Assembly (NCBI GenBank): GCA_026984215.1
Contig: JALSSO010000096.1
Coordinates: forward strand, 1 to 44,177
Direction: 5' to 3'
DNA: 44,177 nt
Origin: Gammaproteobacteria bacterium
GTDB taxonomy: Bacteria > Pseudomonadota > Gammaproteobacteria > JAJDOJ01
Made by a program: the position numbers and the translations under genes. The notes under the pieces were generated by a model that did not search any database, was not told where the DNA came from, and was given only the letters and a program-made list of their open reading frames with translations. Shown piece after piece: positions 7,445-18,587 of this stretch. Positions within the stretch are counted from its first letter, which is position 1. Every line of letters starts with the position of its first letter.

Positions 7445-8074
7445 ATGGACGCCTCGGTCATCGAACTCTACGAACAGCTGGCCAACGCCCCCGACGAGCG
7501 CACGCGCGCCCGCCTCATTGCGGAGGCCCTCCAGGCGCTGTCGGAGCGTTTTCCCCATCTCGATCACCTGGCCACCTGTCAACACCTGACCGAGACCGAG
7601 CTCAAGCTCCTGCGGGAGATCGAGCAGGTGCGTCTCGAGACGGAACACGTCCGCGCCGAGCTCAAGGAGAGCGAGCTCAGGTTGTCCAAGGAGATCGAGC
7701 AGGTGCGTCTCGAGACGGAACACATCCGCGCCGAGCTCAAGGAGAGCGAACTCAGGCTGTCCAAGGAGATCGAGCAGGTGCGTCTCGAGACGGAACACGT
7801 CCGCGCCGAGCTCAAGGAGAGCGAACTCAAGCTGTCCAAGGAGATTGAGCAGGTGCGTGCCGATCTTTCCAAGGAGATCGAGCAGGTGCGTGCCGATCTT
7901 TCCAAGGAGATCGAGCAGGTGCGTGCCGATCTTTCCAAGGAGATCGAGCAGGTGCGGTCGGATCTGAGAGTGCGCATCGAGCAGGCCAAATCGGAGACGG
8001 TGCGCTGGGTGGCCGGCTTATGGCTGGCGCAGACGGCGTTGATCGCTTGGCTTATCTTGCGCGCGGCGAGCTGA
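7445..8074 (+). CDS. tandem-repeat coiled-coil protein with C-terminal membrane anchor
   Basis: The 209-residue protein has no family I can name with certainty; DUF1640-type coiled-coil proteins look similar. Residues 1-55 are an alpha-helical head (MDASVIELYEQLANAPDERT...). Residues 58-182 are a highly charged coiled-coil made of three near-identical 25-residue units (KEIEQVRLETEHVRAELKES plus ELRLS) and then 11-residue units (KEIEQVRADLS). The last 25 residues are a transmembrane helix (WVAGLWLAQTALIAWLILRA). The likely topology is a cytoplasmic rod tethered to the inner membrane. It stands alone between nadK (divergent) and hrcA. The near-perfect DNA repeats imply recent expansion. Confidence 0.8.
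   Translation: MDASVIELYEQLANAPDERTRARLIAEALQALSERFPHLDHLATCQHLTETELKLLREIEQVRLETEHVRAELKESELRLSKEIEQVRLETEHIRAELKESELRLSKEIEQVRLETEHVRAELKESELKLSKEIEQVRADLSKEIEQVRADLSKEIEQVRADLSKEIEQVRSDLRVRIEQAKSETVRWVAGLWLAQTALIAWLILRAAS
7616..7969 (+). repeat. two nested tandem repeat families inside the coiled-coil gene
   Basis: There are three copies of a 75-bp unit (7616-7690, 7691-7765, 7766-7840) with only a few differences. Three copies of a 33-bp unit follow (7841-7873, 7874-7906, 7907-7939), then a 30-bp partial copy (7940-7969). Both units begin GAGATCGAGCAGGTGCG. The 33-bp unit looks like a shortened form of the longer one. Both lengths are multiples of three, so copy-number change would keep the frame. 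Confidence 0.95.
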
Positions 8075-8078
8075 AGCA

Positions 8079-8142
8079 CCGTCGTCGCGGGGAGGCTGGC
8101 CATCGTCTGCCGGCGACGCGGGGCAGACCGCCTCCCCGACGG
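8079..8142 (+). other. nested hairpin just after the coiled-coil gene
   Basis: Three nested perfect arm pairs are present: CCGTC/GACGG (8079-8083, 8138-8142), GGGGAGGC/GCCTCCCC (8089-8096, 8130-8137) and GTCTGCC/GGCAGAC (8105-8111, 8122-8128), with a 10-base terminal loop. That is 20 base pairs within 64 bases. No T-run follows, so it is not a standard intrinsic terminator. It could protect the 3' end or be a structured RNA. Confidence 0.6.
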
Positions 8143-8246
8143 CGAACGCGGTCTGGCATCTCCCTCGGCGGTGTTGCTTGTGTCGCGGGCCGGTTTCCTG
8201 CCTAACGACCATGGTGTGTGGGCCGAGCGCTCGGGATGCGAGGCAC

Positions 8247-8275
8247 TTGAGGGCGGGGTGGCCGGACCGCATATT
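8247..8275 (+). promoter_or_regulatory. candidate sigma-70 promoter of hrcA
   Basis: TTGAGG (8247-8252), a 17-base spacer, then CATATT (8270-8275). Transcription would start near 8282, directly before the CIRCE element, the expected geometry for HrcA repression. Each hexamer matches consensus at only four positions or so. Confidence 0.45.
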
Positions 8276-8287
8276 CGAAACAGAGCG

Positions 8288-8314
8288 TTAGCACCTTGAT
8301 GCAGAGAGTGCTAG
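8288..8314 (+). promoter_or_regulatory. CIRCE operator (HrcA binding site)
   Basis: TTAGCACCT, nine bases, GAGTGCTAG. The consensus is TTAGCACTC-N9-GAGTGCTAA, and 15 of the 18 arm positions match with the exact N9 spacing. It lies 35 bases upstream of the hrcA ATG, so HrcA is expected to repress its own gene and perhaps the genes downstream. Confidence 0.92.
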
Positions 8315-8349
8315 ATTAGCCGTTGTCATCCGATCGGATCTCGTCACGC

Positions 8350-9399
8350 ATGGAAGAACGCGCGGCCCAGATCGAGCTCACGCAGCGGGCGGAGCACCTG
8401 CTGCGGGTGCTGGTGGAGCAGTACATCCGCGAGGGCCTCCCCGTGGGCTCGCGTACGCTGGCCCGTGCCTCGGGCCTGGACCTCAGTCCGGCCACTATTC
8501 GCAACGTGATGGCGGATCTCGAGGAGATGGGGCTGGTGCGTTCGCCGCACACCTCGGCTGGCCGCGTGCCCACGGTGCTCGGTTATCGACTGTTCGTGGA
8601 CCGGATGATCGAGGTGCAACCGCTGGACGAGCAGTTGGTGGAGGAGTTCCGGGGCGTGCTCAATGCGGGCGAGGGTCCCCAGGAGCTGGTGGAGCGGGCC
8701 TCGCGGCTGTTGTCGCGCGTGACCCAACTGGCGGGCCTGGTGACGGTGCCGCGCGCCGAGCACGCCGTGTTGCGGCGGATCGAGTTCCTGGAGCTGTCCG
8801 ACGACAAGGTGCTCGTGGTGCTGGTGCTCGAGCCGCACGAGGTCCAGAACCTGATCATCGAGCTGGACAAGCCGCTGTCGCGCCAGGCGCTGGAACGGGC
8901 CGCCGACTTCCTCAACGAACGCTTCTCGGGGCTGGACCTCCAGGAGGTGAGGGCGCGGATCGAGCACGATCTGGACTGCATGCGCCGCGACATGGACCGG
9001 CTGGCCTGCGCCGCGGCCGAACTGGGCGATCGGGTCTTTTCCGAGACGCTGCGCGACCCCGAAGACTTCGTGGTGGTGGGCCAGACCCGGCTCATGGAGT
9101 ACGAGGAGCTCTCGGACATCGAAAAGTTGCGTCAGTTGTTCGAGGCGTTCTCCGAGAAGCGGCAGATCCTGGAGCTGCTGGACAAGTGCATCGAGGCCGA
9201 GGGCGTACAGATTTTCATCGGACAGGAGTCCGGCTATGACGCGCTGGCCGGGTGCAGCGTGATCTCCGCGCCTTACCGGGTCGGGGGCGACATCGTGGGG
9301 GTGTTGGGCGTCATCGGTCCCACCCGGATGCACTATGAGCGGGTCATCCCCGTGGTGGACGCCACCGCGCGTCTGCTGGGAGAGGCGCTGAGCGCCTGA
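8350..9399 (+). CDS. hrcA: heat-inducible transcription repressor HrcA
   Basis: The 349-residue repressor has an N-terminal winged helix (LLRVLVEQYIREGLPVGSRTLA; SPATIRNVMADLEEMGLVRSPHTSAGRVPT) and a C-terminal domain with the GVLGVIGPTRMHYERVIPVVD motif. It binds CIRCE at normal temperature and loses activity when GroEL is titrated by misfolded protein. I chose the ATG at 8350; an in-frame TTG at 8323 is possible. It heads hrcA-grpE-dnaK-dnaJ, and the sigma-32 site upstream of grpE begins three bases after its stop. Confidence 0.95.
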   Translation: MEERAAQIELTQRAEHLLRVLVEQYIREGLPVGSRTLARASGLDLSPATIRNVMADLEEMGLVRSPHTSAGRVPTVLGYRLFVDRMIEVQPLDEQLVEEFRGVLNAGEGPQELVERASRLLSRVTQLAGLVTVPRAEHAVLRRIEFLELSDDKVLVVLVLEPHEVQNLIIELDKPLSRQALERAADFLNERFSGLDLQEVRARIEHDLDCMRRDMDRLACAAAELGDRVFSETLRDPEDFVVVGQTRLMEYEELSDIEKLRQLFEAFSEKRQILELLDKCIEAEGVQIFIGQESGYDALAGCSVISAPYRVGGDIVGVLGVIGPTRMHYERVIPVVDATARLLGEALSA

Positions 9400-9401
9400 G
9401 G

Positions 9402-9429
9402 CTTGAAAAGCGCCGGGCGGTCCCCATGT
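9402..9429 (+). promoter_or_regulatory. sigma-32 heat-shock promoter upstream of grpE
   Basis: CTTGAAA (9402-9408), 13 bases, then CCCCATGT (9422-9429). This fits the RpoH consensus CTTGAA...CCCCATNT in sequence and spacing. It begins directly after the hrcA stop codon and serves grpE and onward genes. Confidence 0.85.
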
Positions 9430-9443
9430 GGGATCTCATGCCC

Positions 9444-9458
9444 GGGCGTTTCACGCCC
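9444..9458 (+). other. hairpin in the grpE leader
   Basis: GGGCGT, TTC loop, ACGCCC. Imperfect outer arms (CCATGTGGG near 9424 and CCCCACGTATGG near 9457) could extend it. It lies between the sigma-32 -10 box and the grpE ribosome binding site, so it would sit at the 5' end of the heat-shock transcript and might affect stability or act as a thermosensor. Confidence 0.5.
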
Positions 9459-9514
9459 CACGTATGGATTTTCCGGTTTCCATCGACAGACTCGCGGTAC
9501 ACGGAGCGATTTGT

Positions 9515-10090
9515 ATGAGTGCACAGAACGAGAACGAACGCCTCGGCGAAGCGGCCGCCTCGGAAGCGGAGGTGCCTGCGCAGGAGGGCGATGGCGAGGC
9601 GGCCCCCGGGGAGATCGAGCGGCTGCGCGAGGAGCTGGAGGCCGCACGCAAGCAGGCCGAGCAGACCTGGAACCAGCTCGTGCGTGCGCAGGCCGATCTG
9701 GAGAACCTGCGCAAGCGCAGCGAGCGCGACGTGGCACAGGCCCACAAGTACGGCCTGGAGAAGTTCATCTCCGAGTTGCTGCCGGTGGTGGACAGTCTCG
9801 AACTGGGCCTGGGGCACGCCACCGAACACGTGGATGCGCAGAAGCTGCGCGAGGGCATGGACCTGACCCTGAAGATGCTCGGGCAGGTGCTCCAGAAGTT
9901 CAACGTGGAGGAGATCGATCCCGTGGGCGAGCCGTTCGATCCCGAGCTGCACCAGGCCATGTCCATCCAAGAAAATGCCGAGCTGGAACCCAATACGGTG
10001 CTCACCGTGGTGCAGAAGGGCTATCGACTCAACGACCGCCTGCTGCGTCCGGCCATGGTGATCGTGTCCAAGCGTCCGGACAGTGGTTGA
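9515..10090 (+). CDS. grpE: nucleotide exchange factor GrpE
   Basis: The 191-residue co-chaperone drives ADP/ATP exchange on DnaK. It has an acidic disordered N-terminus, a long helix (about 40-85) forming the dimer coiled-coil ([19 protein letters not shown]), and a C-terminal beta-domain with the signature [20 protein letters not shown] and [16 protein letters not shown]. The start at 9515 ([10 protein letters not shown]) has GGAG nearby; an earlier in-frame start at 9428 would lie inside the promoter. It is followed 88 bases later by dnaK. Confidence 0.95.
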   Translation: MSAQNENERLGEAAASEAEVPAQEGDGEAAPGEIERLREELEAARKQAEQTWNQLVRAQADLENLRKRSERDVAQAHKYGLEKFISELLPVVDSLELGLGHATEHVDAQKLREGMDLTLKMLGQVLQKFNVEEIDPVGEPFDPELHQAMSIQENAELEPNTVLTVVQKGYRLNDRLLRPAMVIVSKRPDSG

Positions 10091-10098
10091 GACGCTGG

Positions 10099-10126
10099 TT
10101 GAAACGGGACTCCGCTGCCCCCATCT
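10099..10126 (+). promoter_or_regulatory. second sigma-32 promoter, upstream of dnaK
   Basis: TTGAAA (10099-10104), 14 bases, then CCCCATCT (10119-10126). This is an excellent RpoH match placed just after the grpE stop, giving dnaK its own heat-shock promoter in addition to read-through from grpE. Confidence 0.85.
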
Positions 10127-10178
10127 CTGCGGGCAGGTTTTCGGAATGTTTTTGATTTGAGAGGCGTGGAGAACAACG

Positions 10179-12143
10179 ATGGCAAAGACGATCGGAATCG
10201 ACCTGGGCACCACCAATTCGTGCGTTGCCGTGATGGAGGGGGGCAAGCCCAAGGTCATCGAAAACGCCGAGGGGGACCGCACGACCCCGTCGGTGGTGGC
10301 CTTCACGGAGGACGGTGAGGTCCTGGTGGGCCAGCCGGCCAAGCGCCAGGCGGTCACCAATCCCAAGAACACCCTGTTCGCCATCAAGCGCCTGATCGGT
10401 CGCAAGTTCACCGACCCCGAGGTGCAGAAAGACATCGAGCTGGTGCCGTACAAGATCGTGCCGGCCGACAACGGCGACGCCTGGGTGGAAGTGCCGGCGG
10501 TGGGCAAGAAGATGGCCCCACCGGAGATCTCCGCGCGGGTGCTCATGAAGCTCAAGAAGGATGCCGAGGCCTACCTGGGCGAGGAGGTCAAGGAGGCGGT
10601 CATCACCGTGCCGGCCTACTTCAACGACTCCCAGCGTCAGGCCACCAAGGACGCCGGGCGGATCGCCGGCCTCGACGTCAAGCGCATCATCAACGAGCCC
10701 ACGGCCGCCGCGTTGGCCTATGGGTTGGACAAAAAGACGGGCGATCAGAAGATCGCCGTCTACGACCTGGGCGGCGGCACCTTCGACATCTCCATCATCG
10801 AGATCGCCGAGGTCGACGGCGAGAAGCAGTTCGAGGTGCTGGCCACCAACGGGGACACCTTCCTGGGCGGTGAGGACTTCGACAAGCGGCTCATCGACTA
10901 TCTGGCCGACGAGTTCCAGAAGGATCAGGGCATCGACCTGCGCGGCGACCCGCTGGCCATGCAGCGCCTCAAGGAGGCGGCCGAAAAGGCCAAGATCGAG
11001 TTGTCCTCGGCCCAGCAGACCGAGGTCAACCTGCCCTACATCACCGCCGACCAGACCGGGCCCAAGCACCTCAACATCAAGGTCACCCGGGCCAAGCTGG
11101 AGTCCTTGGTGGAGGACCTGATCGCCAAGACCATCGAGCCCTGCAAGCAGGCGCTCAAGGATGCGGGGCTTTCGGTGTCCGAGATCAGCGAAGTGATCCT
11201 GGTGGGCGGGCAGACCCGCATGCCGAAGGTCCAGCAAGTGGTCGAGGAGTTCTTCGGCAAGACCCCGCGCAAGGACGTCAACCCCGACGAGGCGGTGGCC
11301 ATCGGCGCGGCCATCCAGGCGGGCGTGCTGGCCGGCGAGGTCAAGGACGTGCTGTTGCTCGACGTCACGCCGCTGTCCCTGGGTATCGAGACCCTGGGCG
11401 GGGTGATGACCAAGATCATCGAGCGCAACACCACCATCCCCACCAGCGCCACGCAGGTCTTCTCCACCGCCGACGACAACCAGACCGCGGTGACCGTGCA
11501 CGTGCTCCAGGGCGAGCGCGAGATGGCGCGGGACAACAAGTCGCTGGGTCGCTTCGATCTCACCGGCATTCCACCGGCCCCGCGGGGCGTGCCGCAGATC
11601 GAGGTGACTTTCGACATCGACGCCAACGGCATCCTGCACGTCTCGGCGCGTGACAAGGCCACCGGCAAGGAGAACAAGATCGTCATCAAGGCGGGTTCCG
11701 GGCTGTCCGAGGAGGAGATCCAGAAGATGGTCCGCGACGCCGAGGCCCACGCCGAGGAGGATCGCCGCATGCGCGAGCTGGTGGAGGCCCGCAACCAGGC
11801 CGATGCCATGATCCATGCGGCGGAGAAGTCCCTCAAGGAGCTGGGCGAGAAGGTCTCCGAGGCCGACCGCAAGTCCGTGGAGGACGCCATCGCCGAGCTC
11901 AAGCAGGCCATGGAGGGCGACGACAAGGCGGCCATCGAGGCCAAGACGCAGGCCCTGGCGCAGGCCTCGGGCAAGCTGGCCGAGCAGCTCTACGGCCAGG
12001 CCGGCGGTGCGCAGCAAGGCGCCGCAGGTGCTGCCGGGGCCGGAGCCGCCGGAGCGGGTGCCGCCGAGGGTGCTTCCTCCGCGGCCGGGGACGAGGATGT
12101 CGTGGACGCGGAGTTCGAGGAAGTCGACGACAGCAAGAAGTGA
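10179..12143 (+). CDS. dnaK: chaperone DnaK (Hsp70)
   Basis: The 654-residue ATP-dependent chaperone has an N-terminal ATPase domain ([47 protein letters not shown]), the hydrophobic linker [15 protein letters not shown], and a substrate-binding domain. A low-complexity Gly/Ala tail ends in EEVDDSKK. Length and motifs are standard for the proteobacterial form. GGAG precedes the ATG. It works with DnaJ and GrpE encoded on either side. Confidence 0.98.
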   Translation: MAKTIGIDLGTTNSCVAVMEGGKPKVIENAEGDRTTPSVVAFTEDGEVLVGQPAKRQAVTNPKNTLFAIKRLIGRKFTDPEVQKDIELVPYKIVPADNGDAWVEVPAVGKKMAPPEISARVLMKLKKDAEAYLGEEVKEAVITVPAYFNDSQRQATKDAGRIAGLDVKRIINEPTAAALAYGLDKKTGDQKIAVYDLGGGTFDISIIEIAEVDGEKQFEVLATNGDTFLGGEDFDKRLIDYLADEFQKDQGIDLRGDPLAMQRLKEAAEKAKIELSSAQQTEVNLPYITADQTGPKHLNIKVTRAKLESLVEDLIAKTIEPCKQALKDAGLSVSEISEVILVGGQTRMPKVQQVVEEFFGKTPRKDVNPDEAVAIGAAIQAGVLAGEVKDVLLLDVTPLSLGIETLGGVMTKIIERNTTIPTSATQVFSTADDNQTAVTVHVLQGEREMARDNKSLGRFDLTGIPPAPRGVPQIEVTFDIDANGILHVSARDKATGKENKIVIKAGSGLSEEEIQKMVRDAEAHAEEDRRMRELVEARNQADAMIHAAEKSLKELGEKVSEADRKSVEDAIAELKQAMEGDDKAAIEAKTQALAQASGKLAEQLYGQAGGAQQGAAGAAGAGAAGAGAAEGASSAAGDEDVVDAEFEEVDDSKK

Positions 12144-12216
12144 GCCGGGCGGCCGGTGCCCGGGGGCGCCGGCCACCCGCCGCTGCGGCGCGGATGCGCT
12201 GCGGCGCCGGTGCAGC

Positions 12217-12253
12217 GGTCCGGTCCCCGTCTCAATCGGGGGCCGGGCCTTTT
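12217..12253 (+). terminator. intrinsic terminator or attenuator between dnaK and dnaJ
   Basis: A 13-bp stem (GGTCCGGTCCCCG with CGGGGGCCGGGCC, two G-U pairs), a loop of TCTCAAT, then TTTT. It lies in the 130-base gap before dnaJ. It is expected to lower dnaJ expression relative to dnaK by partial termination. No separate dnaJ promoter was recognised. Confidence 0.8.
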
Positions 12254-12273
12254 GGTGTGTCTGATGCATGCGT

Positions 12274-14257
<1,984 letters not shown>

Positions 14258-14284
14258 GCTCCGCGCGCGGGTGCGGCCCCGCCC

Positions 14285-16525
14285 TCAAGGGGCTTCGCCC
14301 GTCACACGCGCATCCAGCAGGGCGCTGACGCCGCGGGTGATCACGCCGTGGTCGGCGAGGAGCTGGAACAGGGGTTCGATCTGATCGTAGTGCGCCTCCA
14401 GCGTGTTGTCGTTGATGACCAGTCCCAGGTATTCTCCGGCGCCGGCTCGACTGAACGCCTGTTCCACGTCGGCCAGATCCACCGCTGCATCACCCAGGTG
14501 GTCGATGGCATAGCCGGCGTTGTAGATCTCGGTCACGGTCTGCCCGTTGTGCACGGTGGAGACGGGACTGCTCACGAGATCCTCCGGTGAGGGCGAGTCT
14601 CCCGAGTCGGTGGCATAGTAGGGCACGCCCGCGGGCCAGTCGATGTCCGCGTCCGACATGCTGGCCGAGCGGATGGGCTGGGCCGCCACGGCCTGAACGA
14701 TCTCCATCAGCCAGGTCATGTCACCTTGGTGGCCGAAATCGAACGCATAGTCCGTGGCACCGATGAGATCCGGGCGGTTGGTATAGCCGTCGAAGAAGGT
14801 GTGCGAAGGTCCGTGATGGTGCAGGCCGATCTCGTGGCCGGCGGCCTCCCAGGCACGGATTTCGTCCACCAAGCCGTCGGCCTGGGCCATCTGCGCCCAT
14901 TGCGCGGAGAAATGCAGGGTCAAGCGGTGTCCATAGCGATCGGCCAGGGACACGGCATCTCTCAGCAAGGGCCAGAGTGCCCGCACGCGTGGCAGTGTCG
15001 AGACTTCGAGGTGCACCACGATGAAGGCCCCGTCCGGCCCCGGGTTCTGGGCCGGCACCGGCGCGCTCCCTTCCAGGCGGGCCGAGGCGGCGTTGTCGTG
15101 GCGGTAGCGTGGCCAGAGCGCCTCGCCGTAGCCTCGCACGCCGGCCTGGTCGATGACGTTGAGCGTGGCGTCTTCTTGCAGCACGTACACCACGCCGTCG
15201 TGGATCACGGGAGCGGCCAGTACCCGGGCCTCGCTCGCCAAGGCATACTGGCTCACCGGGGCGCCATCCAGCGTGTGGATGTCGAGGCGGCCGTCGGTGG
15301 CGAACAGGACGTAACGGTCATCGGCCAGCGTCGGCGAGGCCTGCGCCCAGACCCCTTTCCGCTCGACCAGCAGGGTGGCCTGGCAAGTTTGCGGCTCCAC
15401 CCGGTAGAGGCGGGCGCTGCGTCCCTGTTCGCTGTCCGGTACGGTGACGGCCACGTAGGCGCGGCCTTCCCGATCCACGGTGGGCGCGCCGTAAAAGCCG
15501 ATGGCCTGGGTTTGTGGTTCGAAGGGGAAGGTCACGCGGCACACCTCGTTGAGTGCCGCGTTCAGGCGGTATAGGGCCGTTTCCATCTCCGTGCCGTTGG
15601 GCCGCACGTATTGCGCCCAGAGGCCGTTGCCATCGGGGCTCACTTCGCCGGAGACCGAATCCATGTTGGCGCCCTGGTAGGGCAGCTCGTGGCAGGCGAG
15701 CTCTCCGGGATCGAAGGCGGCCTCCACATTGAGGGCCGGGTCGGTGCGGATCACCGAGCAACCATACAGGTAGGTGGTCTCGTCGCCACTCTTCTCGCCC
15801 ACGGTCTGGGCGGCGCTGCCGAAGTACAGCGCGGTTCCGTCGGTGGTGACCCCCGTGCCGATCCAGGCGCGGAAGCCCTGCGCATAGTCGCGTCGCTGGA
15901 CCACGTCGCCGTCCGGATCCAGTCCGAACAAGGCGCCGCAGGCCGGATCGATGGGGTCCTGACAGCTCGCGTCCGGGGCATTGACGGTGCCGAAATAGAA
16001 GGTGTCGCCCAGCACGAGCCCCGCGCTGTCCGAGGTCGCCCCCACGGAGACCTGCCGAATCAGTTCGAAGCTCTCGGGATCCAGCAGCAAGACCGTCCCG
16101 CCAAAGGTGACAGGTCACCACAGCCGTCCGTGTGCGGTGTCGTACAGCAACGGGGCTTCCCCGCTGGCCCCTTCATAGAGTCGGTAAAGGCGCCCGTCGC
16201 GCAGGTTGAAGCCCAGCAGCGATCGGCGGTAGGGGCCGGGGCCACTGCAGTTGCTTTTGTGTTCGTGCATGGGATAGACCAGCCAGTCACCCACCACGGT
16301 GGGGGTCGCGGTGACGTTGATGCAGTCGGTCACCGGGATCTGGACGAAACGGCCATCCCCCGTTTCACCGTAGACCGCATCGCTGATCGGCTGGGCGGCC
16401 TCGAGTAGTGGGTTGGGTCCGTTCACCGTTCCGGCGCCCCCGTCGCCGGACCGGCCGCTCCCGCCGCCGCAGGCCGACAGCATGAACGCCACAGCGATCA
16501 CCCAGATCCGATAACGCATCCCCAT
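14285..16525 (-). pseudogene. beta-propeller / deacetylase-like lipoprotein gene interrupted by an in-frame TGA
   Basis: The start at 16525 (after GGGAGGAAGC) gives a lipoprotein signal peptide, VIAVAFMLSACGGGSG. The frame runs to codon 137, where TGG is followed by TGA (complement of 16115-16117). The same frame continues for 609 codons without another stop, starting PVTFGGTVLLLDPESFELI. With read-through the protein is 746 residues. The middle has PQQ/propeller-like repeats (GRAYVAVTVP, VIHDGVVYVLQED). The C-terminal 250 residues resemble a polysaccharide-deacetylase fold, with LTLHFSAQW and HEIGLHHHGPSH. One point mutation or sequencing error would explain the split; selenocysteine is a less likely alternative. 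I cannot name the family. Confidence 0.7.
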
Positions 16526-16764
16526 GCTTCCTCCCATAGGCTTGGTGTCGTGTTTCCCCGTCTGTACCCCGCGCCGAAGACCCGGCGCGAACGACACCTG
16601 ACAACACACCATTCAACGTCCAGGTTTGCCCACGGTTGACCCGGCTTTGGACGAAGCCCCCGGGGACGCCGATGAACGTGTGCTGCAACGGCCCTGTCTC
16701 GCCGGTCGTCTCGCTTTCGTGGTCGTGGGGGTGGGATGGTGTTCACACACCCGGGAGAGAGGAG

Positions 16765-18342
16765 TCACGGCATGGGCGGAAGCATCATGCCGCGGATCAT
16801 GAAATAGATCATGGCGGCCATGATCCCGGAGACGGGCACGGTGATGACCCAGGCGGCGGCGATCTTGAGCAGGTGCGTGCGCTTGACCAGCTCCGTGCGA
16901 TAGACCTTGCGCAGGCGCTTGCGCTCCTTTTTGGTCAGATGGGCGCGCGCGGAGTTGTTCTTGAGCTGCTCGAGCATCTCGGACTTCTTCTGCAGTGGCG
17001 CCTTCTTGAACTCCAGGAGAAAGGCCTCGATCACTTGCGGGTCCTCGCCCTCGTGGTGATGTTTGATTTCTTCGATCATGGTGCCGTAACTCGCCTTGAG
17101 GTATTCGCGCAGGAAACCGACGCCGAACACGCCCCCCACGGCGATGTGGGTGGAGCTCACCGGCAGGCCCAGCTGCGAGGCGATGATGACGGTGATGGAG
17201 GCGGCCATGGCGATGCAGAAGGCACGGGTCTTGTCGAGCTCCGTGATTTCGCTGCCGACGGTGCGGATGAGCTTGGGGCCGTAGAGGGCCAGACCCAGGG
17301 AGATGCCGAGTGCCCCCACCATCATCACCCACAAGGGGATGTGCGCCTTGGCGGCCACGCCGCCGGCGGTGATGGCCTCGTTGATGGCCGCCAGTGGGCC
17401 GACGGCATTGGCCACGTCGTTGGCGCCGTGGGCGAAACTCAGCAGCGCCGCGGCGAAGATGAGCGGCACGGTGAACAATTCGCTGACACTGGCCTTGTCG
17501 TTGGGCAGGCGGCTGGCGACTCGGACGATCAACGGCCGTACCAGCAGAAAGACGCCCACCGCGACCCCGGCGCCGATGGCGGCGGCGGTGGGGAAGTCCA
17601 CCTTCCAGAGCTTCTTGATCCCCTTGAGCATCAGATAAGTGGAGAACGACCAGGCCATGAGCAGGATCAACAGCGGCACCATCCTCTTGGCCGCGGCGAC
17701 CATGTCCGCCTGATAGGTGATGGTGCGTTTGATGAGATACAGGAAGGCGGCGGCGATGATTCCGCCCAGCACCGGGGAGATGATCCAGCTGGCCACGATG
17801 GCGCCCATCTTCCCCCAGTTGGCGATGTCCACTCCCCCGGCGGCGATCCCGGCCCCCAGGACCCCGCCCACGATGGAATGGGTGGTGGACACCGGGGCCC
17901 CGAGGGCGGTGGCGATGTTGAGCCAGATGGCGCCGGCCAGCAGCGCGGCCATCATCAGCCAGATGAACGTGTCCGCGTGCGTGATCTGGGCCGGATCGAT
18001 GATCCCCTTCTTGATGGTGCCGACCACGTCGCCGCCGGCGATCAGCGCGCCGGATGCCTCGAACACGGCCGCGATGAGGATGGCGCCGGTCATGGTCAGA
18101 GCCCGGGATCCCACCGCCGGGCCCACGTTGTTGGCCACATCGTTGGCCCCGATGTTCATGGCCATGTAGCCACCGATCATGGCCGCCACCACCAACATCA
18201 GCTTGCTCGCCGTCGGCGGTTCGCTCATCTCGAGGTAGAGCATGATGCCCGCGATGAACAACAGCGCGGTGCCGAGGCGGAACAACTCGCTGCGGCCCCT
18301 GCGGGTCGCGGCTTCCAGGGTGTTGATGCTCTTGAGTTCCAT
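16765..18342 (-). CDS. inorganic phosphate transporter, PiT family
   Basis: The 525-residue inner-membrane symporter carries the duplicated PiT signature GANDVANNVGPAVGS (about 65-79) and GANDVANAVGPLAA in the second half, plus the paired PVSTTHSIVGG and PVSSTHIAVGG motifs. It imports phosphate or metal-phosphate with H+ or Na+. A hydrophilic, Lys/Glu-rich loop (EEIKHHHEGEDPQVIEAFLL onward) separates the last membrane segments and makes it longer than minimal PitA-like proteins. It is transcribed alone; the next minus-strand gene starts 239 bases downstream. Confidence 0.93.
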   Translation of the reverse strand: MELKSINTLEAATRRGRSELFRLGTALLFIAGIMLYLEMSEPPTASKLMLVVAAMIGGYMAMNIGANDVANNVGPAVGSRALTMTGAILIAAVFEASGALIAGGDVVGTIKKGIIDPAQITHADTFIWLMMAALLAGAIWLNIATALGAPVSTTHSIVGGVLGAGIAAGGVDIANWGKMGAIVASWIISPVLGGIIAAAFLYLIKRTITYQADMVAAAKRMVPLLILLMAWSFSTYLMLKGIKKLWKVDFPTAAAIGAGVAVGVFLLVRPLIVRVASRLPNDKASVSELFTVPLIFAAALLSFAHGANDVANAVGPLAAINEAITAGGVAAKAHIPLWVMMVGALGISLGLALYGPKLIRTVGSEITELDKTRAFCIAMAASITVIIASQLGLPVSSTHIAVGGVFGVGFLREYLKASYGTMIEEIKHHHEGEDPQVIEAFLLEFKKAPLQKKSEMLEQLKNNSARAHLTKKERKRLRKVYRTELVKRTHLLKIAAAWVITVPVSGIMAAMIYFMIRGMMLPPMP

Positions 18343-18505
18343 GGCGTGCAGATGAGTCGATCCGTCCTGGATGGGGCGTCTCAGTATCCTTTCGGATGCG
18401 CGCGGTTGGATTGATCGGGATCCAGCTTTCCGCGCGACGGTGGACCGAAGCGGGGAACGTCTGACGCGATCTCCCCGGCGCGGAATCCCCGCGGTCCGAA
18501 GCGGG

Positions 18506-18526
18506 ACACCCCCTGGATGGGGGTGT
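18506..18526 (+). repeat. perfect inverted repeat between the divergent pit and DUF4010 genes
   Basis: ACACCCCC, loop TGGAT, GGGGGTGT, an 8-bp perfect stem. It lies in the shared 245-bp upstream region, 62 bases before the plus-strand ATG. No T-run follows. It could be a regulatory dyad or leader hairpin. A GACCGAAGCGGG / GTCCGAAGCGGG near-repeat also occurs nearby (about 18445 and 18494). Confidence 0.5.
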
Positions 18527-18587
18527 GTCGTGTACCGATGTCCGCACGGCTTGCAACGGATCGCGGTGAGGCGAACAATGCCGTTGC

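Noticed and set aside
7616-7969. CRISPR-like array
   Set aside because: The repeats are contiguous without unique spacers and encode an in-frame coiled-coil.
10029-12269. A 746-codon minus-strand open frame opposite dnaK
   Set aside because: Classic mirror frame of a GC-rich gene. dnaK on the plus strand is certain.
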